From positions 1 through 5,734 of the forward strand of contig JANYFX010000075.1 in the NCBI GenBank assembly GCA_025359585.1: 5,734 nucleotides of DNA, in the 5' to 3' direction. The notes below the pieces were generated by a model that was given only the letters and a program-made list of their open reading frames with translations, did not search any database and was not told where the DNA came from. This stretch comes from Rhizobacter sp. Lineage in GTDB: Bacteria > Pseudomonadota > Gammaproteobacteria > Burkholderiales > Burkholderiaceae_C. Shown here in pieces: positions 1-5,734 of this stretch (position 1 is its first letter; each line of letters starts with the position of its first letter). A program made the position numbers and the translations under genes.

Positions 1-614
1 TCATGCACCGCGCCGTCGATGCGAAAGCGCACGTAGCCGCGCGCCTGCATGTCCTCGAACAGCTCGGCGTGCTCGCCCTTCTTCTCGCGCATCACCGGCG
101 CCAGGATCATGAGCCGCGTGTCCTCGGGCAGCGCCAGCGCCGCATCGACCATCTGGCCGACGCTCTGCGCCTGCAGCGGCAGATGGTGGTCGGGGCAGTA
201 GGGCGTGCCGGCGCGGGCATACAGCAGGCGCAGGTAGTCGTGGATCTCGGTCACAGTGCCGACGGTCGAGCGCGGGTTGTGCGACGTTGCTTTCTGCTCG
301 ATGCTGATCGCAGGCGACAGGCCTTCGATCACATCGACATCGGGCTTGTCCATCAACTGCAGGAACTGGCGTGCGTAGGCCGACAGGCTTTCCACATACC
401 GGCGCTGGCCTTCGGCATACAGCGTGTCGAACGCGAGCGAACTCTTGCCCGAACCCGACAGGCCCGTGATCACCACGAGCTGGTTGCGCGGGATGTCGAG
501 GTCGATGTTCTTCAGGTTGTGGGTGCGCGCACCGCGCACACGGATCTGCGTGGCCTCTTTTGGCGCGGTGGCTCGCGGCGCCGGGGAGGCAGAGGCTTCA
601 GGCAGGTCGGGCAT
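1..614 (-). CDS. uvrA: UvrA, excinuclease ABC subunit A (N-terminal part, cut by window edge)
   Basis: UvrA is the damage-sensing ATPase of nucleotide excision repair; it works as a dimer with UvrB in the cytoplasm. The visible 204 residues follow the E. coli protein closely from the IRVRGARTHNLKNIDLDIP segment (about residues 24-42) onward. The first ABC Walker A motif, GLSGSGKSS, is at residues 51-59. The conserved blocks YAEGQRRYVESLSAYARQF, SPAISIEQK, NPRSTVGT and EIHDYLRLLYAR follow in order. The usual family length is about 940 residues, so roughly three quarters lies beyond the left edge. The ATG at 614 gives about 20 extra residues, rich in Ala, Pro and Ser, before the conserved start; no clear Shine-Dalgarno sequence precedes it. 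The upstream neighbour on the same strand ends 75 bases away. No LexA-type CTGT-N8-ACAG site is seen in 615-689, so SOS control is not evident here. Confidence 0.97.
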   Translation of the reverse strand, partial: MPDLPEASASPAPRATAPKEATQIRVRGARTHNLKNIDLDIPRNQLVVITGLSGSGKSSLAFDTLYAEGQRRYVESLSAYARQFLQLMDKPDVDVIEGLSPAISIEQKATSHNPRSTVGTVTEIHDYLRLLYARAGTPYCPDHHLPLQAQSVGQMVDAALALPEDTRLMILAPVMREKKGEHAELFEDMQARGYVRFRIDGAVH

Positions 615-638
615 CGTGTGGGCGCGGCAAAACCAAGA

Positions 639-670
639 ATGATAACGATGCAGGCCCACGCGGGCGGTGG
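639..670 (-). promoter_or_regulatory. Possible uvrA promoter in the 75-base gap before the gene
   Basis: Read on the minus strand, the gap contains TATCAT (644-639), five of six matches to the sigma-70 -10 consensus. It would place transcription start about 18 bases before the uvrA ATG. No good sigma-70 -35 box lies 17 bases upstream. The overlapping string CGTTATCA (647-640), with CCACCG (670-665) 17 bases before it, also loosely resembles the paired ECF-type elements in the 2575-2733 region. The assignment is weak. No rho-independent terminator was found for the gene that ends at 690, so read-through into uvrA is possible. Confidence 0.3.
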
Positions 671-689
671 GGCCTCTTCGGGCACTCGC

Positions 690-1868
690 TCAGGGCGTGG
701 CGTCGTCGAGCGCTTTTCGCAGTGATTCGGCCGCGCTTTCGGGAAGTGCGGCCGTCGACGCGGAAGGTGCCGATGCGCCGATGGTCTCGGCCCAGACGGC
801 GCTGCCTGTGAGGCCCAGCGTGATCTGGAGCGCGCCGTCACGGAACAGGCGCATGCTGCTGGCGGGCTCGTGTGCCGTGCTGCCCGCTTGCCAGCGCGAC
901 GCGGTCTGGCGGTCGAGCTCCGCGAGCCAGCGTTGCACGGCCGCATTCATCGGCTGTGACAAGCCTCGGCCACGCTGCCAGCGCCAGCGTTCCGGTTGCT
1001 GCGCGATCTGGTTCAACAAGGAGGTCAATGGCGAATCGCCGATGTCGGCGGCACGTGCTTTGGCGAGCGAGGGGCTGGCGCTGCCCTGCAGCGCGCGCAG
1101 GTCGTTGCGTGACGGCGCGGCCTTGTCGGCAGCGACCTGGCCCGACGACTCCGCCGCCGCTTTCGCCGCCGGCACAACCAGCTCACGCCGTTGCGCCAGT
1201 GAAGAAGGCGCTTCGTTGGCGGCGGCCGCCTGCGGAGCCGGCGCGGGAGCGGCCGGGAATGCCACCGGCGGCGGAGCCGCTGCTGCCGCCGCCGGCGCGG
1301 CATCCGCGCCGCGCAGGCGGGTCAGCTCGTCGGTGGGCCGCGAAGCACGGGCACTCTTCTCGGCATCTTTCATTTCGCCCAGCCGGCCCTGGGTGGTGGG
1401 TGCGCGGCGTGCGTCGGCCGCCTTAGGCGATGCAGGTGCGGCTGGCCCGGCCTGCACTTCAGGGGCTGCCGGCGCGGTGGCCACCACCGCAGGCGGCGCT
1501 GCCTCGGCCTGCGCCTGCGGCGTCGACGAGACCACCTCGGGTGAGCGCTGCAGCGTTTCGTCGAGCGGCCTGTCCCACCACATCACGCCGACCAGCGTGG
1601 CCACCATCACGCTGGCGAAACCGGCGGCGATCGGTGGGCGGGCCAGCCAGTCCCATGCCGTGACCAGCCATCGCAGCGGGCCGCCGCCGTGGTCATGCAG
1701 TGGTTTCACGGAAGCTGCCGCGGGCCGCGCCGCAGCGGTCCGCGCTTCACGCAGGATCGTGTCGCTGAGTGCGGGTGGAGCGTCGGCGTCCGCGTCGGGT
1801 GCGTAGCGCAGGGCCTGTGCGAGCCACGCGTCACGTTCGTCGTCGCGCTGTTTGTCCAGCGGGCTCAT
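690..1868 (-). CDS. Single-pass membrane protein, putative anti-sigma factor or partner of the ECF sigma factor
   Basis: I do not recognise a named family. The 392-residue protein has a charged N-terminal part (residues 1-75), one hydrophobic segment at about 79-98 (PIAAGFASVMVATLVGVMWW), a long Ala/Pro-rich linker (about 105-255) and a more complex C-terminal region (about 290-392). The C-terminal region includes DSPLTSLLNQIAQQPERWRW and a later MRLFRDGALQITLGL segment. This suggests a cytoplasmic N-terminus, one membrane pass and a periplasmic domain on a flexible stalk. There are no cysteines, so it is not a zinc anti-sigma factor with the HxxxCxxC motif. The start at 1868 is supported by GGAGG at 1876-1880, 7 bases upstream. 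It follows the sigma gene by 58 bases on the same strand, the usual place for an anti-sigma gene. The anti-sigma role is inferred from position and topology, not homology. Confidence 0.85.
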   Translation of the reverse strand: MSPLDKQRDDERDAWLAQALRYAPDADADAPPALSDTILREARTAAARPAAASVKPLHDHGGGPLRWLVTAWDWLARPPIAAGFASVMVATLVGVMWWDRPLDETLQRSPEVVSSTPQAQAEAAPPAVVATAPAAPEVQAGPAAPASPKAADARRAPTTQGRLGEMKDAEKSARASRPTDELTRLRGADAAPAAAAAAPPPVAFPAAPAPAPQAAAANEAPSSLAQRRELVVPAAKAAAESSGQVAADKAAPSRNDLRALQGSASPSLAKARAADIGDSPLTSLLNQIAQQPERWRWQRGRGLSQPMNAAVQRWLAELDRQTASRWQAGSTAHEPASSMRLFRDGALQITLGLTGSAVWAETIGASAPSASTAALPESAAESLRKALDDATP

Positions 1869-1875
1869 CAGGAAA

Positions 1876-1880
1876 CCTCC
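1876..1880 (-). promoter_or_regulatory. Shine-Dalgarno site of the membrane protein gene
   Basis: GGAGG on the minus strand lies 7 bases before the ATG at 1868. It fixes the start of this gene and lets the second gene of the operon be translated independently of the sigma gene, which ends at 1927. Confidence 0.8.
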
Positions 1881-1926
1881 GCGCTACGCACTGCGGTGTA
1901 TGAGCCTTTCGGGCGGCCGGGCAGGC

Positions 1927-2574
1927 TCATGGTGCTTCACCCCCTGCGTTCGCGAGCACCGGCGCGAGGTACGCGCCCATGCAGGTGCGCAGCTTCTTCA
2001 TCGCATAACGCAGCCGCGTCTTCGCGGTCTCGAAGCCGACTTCGAGTGCGCTGGCCACTTCGTCGAGCGCAAGGCCGTCGTCGTGGTGCAGCAGGAAGGC
2101 GCTGCGTTGCGGAACGGGCAACTGTTCTAGGCACATCAGCAAACGTTCCCCGGCGCGCCGCCAGAACGCAAGCTCTTCGCTGTGCGGTGCCGCGCTCGCG
2201 GGCGCGGGCCAGTGTTGCCACGCGTTCGCATCGGGCTCCCACGGCTCTTGCCCGGTGCCTTCGAAAGCGTCGATCGACACCTCGCGGCCGCTGCGCCGCA
2301 GCAGGTCGATCGCGCGGTGGTGCGCCAGCGTGAACAACCAGGTTCTGAAGCTCGCACCTTGTGGCGCCCAGGTGGCGCGCGCTTTCACGACGCGCAGCCA
2401 GGTGTCCTGAAAGACCTCGTCGGTCTGCGCGGCGAGTGCCGTGCCGAGCAGGCGCCGCACGAAGCGGTACAGGCCGGCGCGGTGGCGCTCGTAGAGCTGC
2501 TCGAACGCGGCGGCTTCGCCTTGAGCGTAGGCGGCCATCAGCGTGTCGTCGTCGGGTTCGGGGGTGCTCTGCAT
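1927..2574 (-). CDS. ECF-type sigma-70 family RNA polymerase sigma factor
   Basis: This 215-residue protein has the two-domain layout of extracytoplasmic-function sigma factors, which direct core RNA polymerase to a small set of promoters in response to an envelope or stress signal. Region 2 spans about residues 12-96, with DEVFQDTWLRVVKA at 52-65 (region 2.2) and SFRTWLFTLAHHRAIDLLRR at 75-94 (2.3/2.4, -10 recognition). Region 4 spans about 143-198, with LEQLPVPQRSAFLLHH followed by the helix-turn-helix LALDEVASALEVGFETAKTR (-35 recognition). A linker rich in Trp, Pro and Ala (about 105-135) joins them. The ATG at 2574 begins just before the first conserved helix. It lacks a clear Shine-Dalgarno sequence, and the open frame continues far upstream only because of high GC. 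The gene is divergent from the vWA gene and followed by the membrane protein gene. It probably drives its own promoter (2603-2632). The exact ECF group is not assigned. Confidence 0.93.
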   Translation of the reverse strand: MQSTPEPDDDTLMAAYAQGEAAAFEQLYERHRAGLYRFVRRLLGTALAAQTDEVFQDTWLRVVKARATWAPQGASFRTWLFTLAHHRAIDLLRRSGREVSIDAFEGTGQEPWEPDANAWQHWPAPASAAPHSEELAFWRRAGERLLMCLEQLPVPQRSAFLLHHDDGLALDEVASALEVGFETAKTRLRYAMKKLRTCMGAYLAPVLANAGGEAP

Positions 2575-2602
2575 CGGGGGAGAAGTCTGCCTGATTCGAA
2601 CC

Positions 2603-2632
2603 TGATACGGCCGACGGGGGCAGACGGGGTGA
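2603..2632 (-). promoter_or_regulatory. Predicted ECF-type promoter of the sigma factor operon
   Basis: On the minus strand, TCACCCCG (2632-2625) is followed after 13 bases by GCCGTATCA (2611-2603). Read as -35 TCACCC and -10 CGTATC, the spacer is 17 bases. The -10 ends 28 bases before the sigma ATG, giving a predicted 5' leader of about 20-25 bases. The same pair with the same spacing faces the divergent vWA gene. CGTATC resembles known ECF -10 elements; the -35 lacks the common AAC core, so recognition by the adjacent ECF factor is inferred. Confidence 0.6.
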
Positions 2633-2644
2633 AGTGTTTTCACC
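2628..2644. repeat. 17-bp palindrome overlapping the sigma -35 element (possible operator)
   Basis: GGTGAA and TTCACC form a perfect 6-bp inverted repeat around the 5-base centre GTGTT. The left arm overlaps the predicted -35 element of the sigma promoter (2625-2632). The size suits a dimeric DNA-binding protein, but a chance palindrome cannot be excluded. Confidence 0.4.
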
Positions 2645-2666
2645 GACACGAAAGAGCGAGCCGCAC

Positions 2667-2696
2667 TCACCCCGCGCCTGTGCCGGCGCCGTATCA
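2667..2696 (+). promoter_or_regulatory. Predicted ECF-type promoter of the vWA lipoprotein gene
   Basis: On the plus strand, TCACCCCG (2667-2674) is followed after 13 bases by GCCGTATCA (2688-2696). This is the same two-part element, with the same spacing, that faces the sigma gene. The -10 ends 37 bases before the ATG at 2734, giving a predicted leader of about 30 bases that includes the Shine-Dalgarno site at 2722. The match suggests that one sigma factor transcribes both divergent units. Confidence 0.6.
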
Positions 2697-2721
2697 CGAG
2701 CACCCACCCCACCGACACCCC

Positions 2722-2726
2722 GAGGA
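2722..2726 (+). promoter_or_regulatory. Shine-Dalgarno site of the vWA gene
   Basis: GAGGA ends 7 bases before the ATG at 2734. It selects this start, which gives a proper lipoprotein signal peptide, over the in-frame open sequence that continues upstream antisense to the sigma gene. Confidence 0.8.
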
Positions 2727-2733
2727 CATCCGC

Positions 2734-4220
2734 ATGAAACTCAATCGCTTCGCCCCCGCTCCGACCCTGTTGCTCATCGCCGCGCTGGCCGCTTGCGCGG
2801 CGTCGTTCGACGAGCAGGGCGCACAGGCTGCCACGGCTCCCAACCCGTGGCCGCCGGCATGGCAGGACGCGCCGGCAGCGCCTGCCGACGGCTTCACGCC
2901 TCCGCACTTCGAGCCGCCTTCGGCCAGCCACTGCCAGCGCGCACCCACCACGCGCGAAGTGCCTGGCCGCAACATCGAAGAGAACGACGCGGCGTGGCAT
3001 TTGCGCAAGGACTCCGGCGACAGGCTGCGCGCCGCACCGGCCATCAACGCCCTGACCATGGACAGCCCCACACCCAAAGCGGCAGCGCCTGCCGCCGCGC
3101 GCGCAGAGTCCGAACGACGCGCCGTGGCCGCAACCGGCAGGGTCGCGCCCGCGCCGCCAGCGCCGGAGCCGCTCGATGCGGTCGTCACGGCCGGTGTCGT
3201 CGACGACAACGCCGACTTCGGCGCCTACCTCGCCTACCGCCAGCGCAACACCCAACAGCCGGTGCGTGAGCGCGACATCAGCGAGCGTTACCTGCTGGAA
3301 GTGCTCGACGCGAGTGGCCGCCCGGTGCACGACGCCGAAGTGGCGGTGCAGCGTGCCGGCGTGGCCGAGCCGGTGATGTGGGCCCGCACCGACACGGCGG
3401 GTCGTGTCTGGCTGCACCCGCGTGCTTTTGTCGCCCCGGCCTTCGCGGCCGAACCGGTGCTCGGTGTCGCGGTACGCAAGGGCGGCGTGCAAGCGCGTGC
3501 GACGCTGCAACGCGGCCAGTCGAACGCGCTGCAGCTGCGCCTGGGCTCCGCGAGCGCCGTGCAGCGCCCGCGGCTCGACCTCGTCTTCATGATCGATGCG
3601 ACCGGCTCGATGGGCGACGAAATCGGCAAGCTGAAGAGTTCGATGCGGGCGATGGCGTCGCAGATCGCGCAGCTGCCCGGTCAACCCGACATCTGCTACG
3701 GCCTGGTGGCCTACCGCGACCGCGGTGACGCGTTCATCACGCGCACGCACGACTTCACCAACGACCTCGGCGCGTTTCAAGCGCTGCTCGCCAATGTGCA
3801 GGCGCAGGGCGGCGGCGACACGCCCGAGGCGCTGAACGAAGCGCTGCATGAGGTCGTGCACGGCCTGCCTGGCGCGCCGATGCGGCGCGTCTGGTGGTGA
3901 TGGTGGCCGATGCGCCACCGCACCTCGACTACGGCGGCCCGCAGTACGACACCGACATGCAGGCCGCGCTCGCCAAGGGCATCAAGCTGTTCGCGGTGGG
4001 CGCGAGCGGACTCGACCCGGTGGGCCAGTACGTCTTCCGCCAGCTCGCGCAGTACACGGCCGGGCGCTTCGTCTTCCTGACCTACAAGAACGCGGCCGAC
4101 CCGGCCAGCGGGCCCGGCACGCAGACCGTGCACGACGTGAAGAACTATTCGGTGCAGACGCTCGACCGGCTGGTGGTGCGGCTCGTGGGCGAAGAGATGG
4201 CGCGGCTTGGCCGCACCTGA
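2734..4220 (+). pseudogene. Secreted vWA-domain lipoprotein gene with an internal frameshift near 3870
   Basis: Residues 1-21 are a lipoprotein signal peptide with lipobox LAAC and Cys21 as the predicted lipidated residue; Ala22 follows, so outer-membrane sorting is likely. A low-complexity Ala/Pro-rich stretch leads to a probable beta-sandwich domain (about 181-270; LLEVLDASGRPVHDAEVAVQ, then TDTAGRVWL). A vWA domain starts at about 281, with the metal-site motif D288-A-T-G-S292 and the second metal-site Thr in GGGDTPEA (Thr363). The frame then ends prematurely at TGA 3898-3900, giving 388 residues. The rest of the domain continues in the -1 frame to the stop at 4218-4220. Adding one base between 3870 and 3871 restores GLPWRADAARLVVMVADAPP, including the third metal-site Asp (393), and a 495-residue product. 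Such domains bind protein ligands through Mg or Mn; the ligand here is unknown. The break may be a true mutation or a sequencing error. Confidence 0.88.
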
Positions 4221-4229
4221 TCAGCGGGT

Positions 4230-5734
4230 TCAGTTGCCCAGCACGCGCAGGATCTCGCGCCCGTAGGCTTCGAGCTTCTTCGCACCGACGCCGCTGATCT
4301 GCGCCAGCGCGTCGAGTGAATCGGGCTGCGACTGCGCCATCTCGGCGAGCGTGGCGTCGTGGAAGACGACGTAGGCCGGCAGGTTGTGTTCGCGCGCCAC
4401 TTCGGCGCGCCATTCCTTCAGCGCGGCGAAGCGCTCCAGGCCTTCGTCGTCGAGCGGCAGCGGCGGTGGTTTGTCCTTTCCGCCGCGCGCCGACTTCGTG
4501 ACACGACCGCCGGCCTTCGCGCGCTTGGGCGCCGCGCTCGCTTGGCGCAGCAGCATCTGCACGTCGCCACGCAGCACGTCGCGCGCCGAGGCGGTGAGCT
4601 CCAGCGTGTTGTATTCGCCTTCGGTCTGCAGGTAACCGAGCGCGATCAACTGGCGCAACACAACGCGCCACTGCGCTTCGCTCACGTCGGCGCCGATGCC
4701 GAAGGTGGTCAGGCTCTCGTGGCCGAATTGCGTGACCTTCTCGGTGCTCTTGCCACGCAGCACGTCGATCAGGTGGCCGGCGCCGAAACGCTGGCCGCGG
4801 TTCTGGTGGAAGCGGTAGATGCAGGAGAGTGCCTTGCGCGCCGCTTCGGTCGCGTCCCAGGTGGCGGGCGGGTTCTGGCAGTTGTCGCAGGCGTTCTGGT
4901 ACGGCGCGCAACGCTCGCTCTCTTCGCCGAAGTAAGCGAGCAGCCGCACGCGCCGGCAGTCGTGCGCTTCGGCGAGCGTGAGCAGCGCGTCGAGCTTGCC
5001 ACGCTGGCCGCGCTTGAACTCTTCGGCGGCCGGGCTCTCGTCGATCATGCGGCGCTGGTTCACCACGTCGGCCAGGCCATAGGCCATCCAGGCGTCGGCG
5101 GGTTGGCCGTCGCGGCCGGCACGGCCGGTTTCCTGGTAGTACGCCTCGATGTTCTTCGGCAGGTCGAGGTGGGCCACGAAGCGCACGTCGGGTTTGTCGA
5201 TGCCCATGCCGAAGGCGATGGTCGCGACCATCACCACGCCTTCCTGGCGCAGGAAGCGGTCTTGATGCTTGCGCCGCACGTCGGCGTCGAGCCCGGCGTG
5301 GTAGGGCAGCGCGCTGATGCCTTCGGTGTTGAGCCAGGCCGCGGTCTCGTCGACCTTCTTGCGCGACTGGCAATAGACGATGCCGGCGTCGCCTTCGTGC
5401 TCGTCCTGGATGAAGCGCAGCAGCTGCTTGCGCGCATCGTCCTTTTCGACCACCGCGTAACGGATGTTCGGCCGGTCGAAGCTGCTGATGAAGATGCGCG
5501 CTTCGCCGAGCGCGAGCCGCTCGATGATGTCGGCGCGCGTCAGGTCGTCGGCAGTGGCGGTGAGCGCGATGCGCGGCACGTCGGGGTAACGCTCGTGCAG
5601 CAGGTTCAGCGACAGGTAGTCTTCGCGGAAATCGTGACCCCACTGGCTCACGCAGTGCGCTTCGTCGATCGCGAACAGGCTGAGCAGGCCACGTTCGTGC
5701 AATGAATCGAGCTGGCCGAGCATGCGAGGTGTGG
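4230..5734 (-). CDS. recQ: RecQ, ATP-dependent 3'-5' DNA helicase (C-terminal 500 residues, cut by window edge)
   Basis: RecQ unwinds DNA in RecF-pathway recombination and fork repair. The first RecA-like lobe with Walker A lies beyond the right edge. Counting from the Met at 5723, the visible part has the DEAH box (IDEAHCVSQWGHDFR, 19-33), motif III TATAD (55-59) and SSFDRPNIRY (80-89). Motif IV (IVYCQSRKKV), motif V (ATIAFGMGIDKPDVRFVAH) and the arginine-finger motif VI (YYQETGRAGRDG, 195-206) follow. Next come the RQC zinc site with Cys256, Cys272, Cys279 and Cys282, a winged-helix region, a basic linker (about 395-420) and a complete HRDC domain (about 423-497). All domains align in order with E. 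coli RecQ. That Met is internal and not the true start, since the frame stays open to the edge. The gene converges on the vWA gene with a 9-base gap; no clear terminator lies between them. Confidence 0.97.
   Translation of the reverse strand, partial: TPRMLGQLDSLHERGLLSLFAIDEAHCVSQWGHDFREDYLSLNLLHERYPDVPRIALTATADDLTRADIIERLALGEARIFISSFDRPNIRYAVVEKDDARKQLLRFIQDEHEGDAGIVYCQSRKKVDETAAWLNTEGISALPYHAGLDADVRRKHQDRFLRQEGVVMVATIAFGMGIDKPDVRFVAHLDLPKNIEAYYQETGRAGRDGQPADAWMAYGLADVVNQRRMIDESPAAEEFKRGQRGKLDALLTLAEAHDCRRVRLLAYFGEESERCAPYQNACDNCQNPPATWDATEAARKALSCIYRFHQNRGQRFGAGHLIDVLRGKSTEKVTQFGHESLTTFGIGADVSEAQWRVVLRQLIALGYLQTEGEYNTLELTASARDVLRGDVQMLLRQASAAPKRAKAGGRVTKSARGGKDKPPPLPLDDEGLERFAALKEWRAEVAREHNLPAYVVFHDATLAEMAQSQPDSLDALAQISGVGAKKLEAYGREILRVLGN

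Noticed and set aside
636..652. A Fur-box-like string (AATGATAACGATG) upstream of uvrA.
   Set aside because: Only part of the repeated hexamer pattern matches, the 7-1-7 inverted form is absent, and nothing nearby concerns iron.
667..1806. A 379-residue open frame on the plus strand.
   Set aside because: It is the complement of the membrane protein gene, with Ala/Ser/Gly-rich shadow composition and no recognisable domain. The minus frame has a Shine-Dalgarno site, a membrane segment and operon context.
2572..2643. GTG at 2643 as an alternative start of the sigma factor, adding 23 residues.
   Set aside because: It has no Shine-Dalgarno sequence, the added residues do not look like sigma region 1 or 2, and the predicted promoter would then lie inside the coding sequence.
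3852..3900. Programmed -1 ribosomal frameshifting in the vWA gene.
   Set aside because: No slippery heptamer of the X XXY YYZ type is seen in the interval where the shift must occur; a simple base deletion or sequencing error fits better.
2575..3918. The open frame of the sigma factor continues upstream on the minus strand to about 3918.
   Set aside because: It runs antisense through the vWA gene and has low-complexity Arg/Gly/Ala composition. The conserved sigma sequence starts right after the ATG at 2574. The absence of stops is a GC effect.
4205..4240. A shared terminator between the convergent vWA and recQ genes.
   Set aside because: The 9-base gap has only the short palindrome TGATCA and no GC stem followed by a T run.
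4359..5705. A 448-residue plus-strand open frame and a long second minus-strand frame (3982-5643) over recQ.
   Set aside because: Both are shadows of recQ, whose own frame matches the family across its length.

Overview
The window is very GC-rich, with codon choice dominated by third-position G/C. The UvrA and RecQ proteins look proteobacterial, and together with the general style of the genes this suggests a betaproteobacterium of the order Burkholderiales (Rubrivivax/Leptothrix/Methylibium-like). That placement rests on impression, not on a search. No RNA genes, mobile elements or CRISPR arrays are visible.

Layout. Positions 1-614 (minus) hold the N-terminal 204 residues of the excision-repair ATPase UvrA; the gene runs off the left edge. 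Positions 690-1868 (minus) encode a 392-residue single-pass membrane protein of unrecognised family. It lies just downstream of an ECF sigma factor gene at 1927-2574 (minus) and is probably its anti-sigma or signalling partner. Positions 2575-2733 form a divergent control region. On the plus strand, 2734-4220 encodes a secreted von Willebrand factor A (vWA) lipoprotein whose reading frame is broken by an apparent one-base deletion near 3870. Positions 4230 to the right edge (minus) carry the C-terminal 500 residues of the RecQ helicase, convergent with the vWA gene and only 9 bases from it.

The central three genes (vWA lipoprotein, ECF sigma factor, membrane protein) look like one cell-envelope signalling module sitting between two DNA-repair genes. 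The best support is in the divergent region. The same bipartite element, TCACCCCG-N13-GCCGTATCA, occurs once facing each gene with identical spacing, 28 and 37 bases before the two start codons. It reads as a pair of promoters served by one sigma factor, most simply the ECF factor itself, which would drive its own operon and the vWA gene together. A 17-bp palindrome overlaps the -35 side of the sigma promoter. The inferred circuit is an envelope lipoprotein, a membrane regulator and a sigma factor controlling all three. The signal it senses cannot be read from the sequence, and in this copy the vWA gene may be non-functional.
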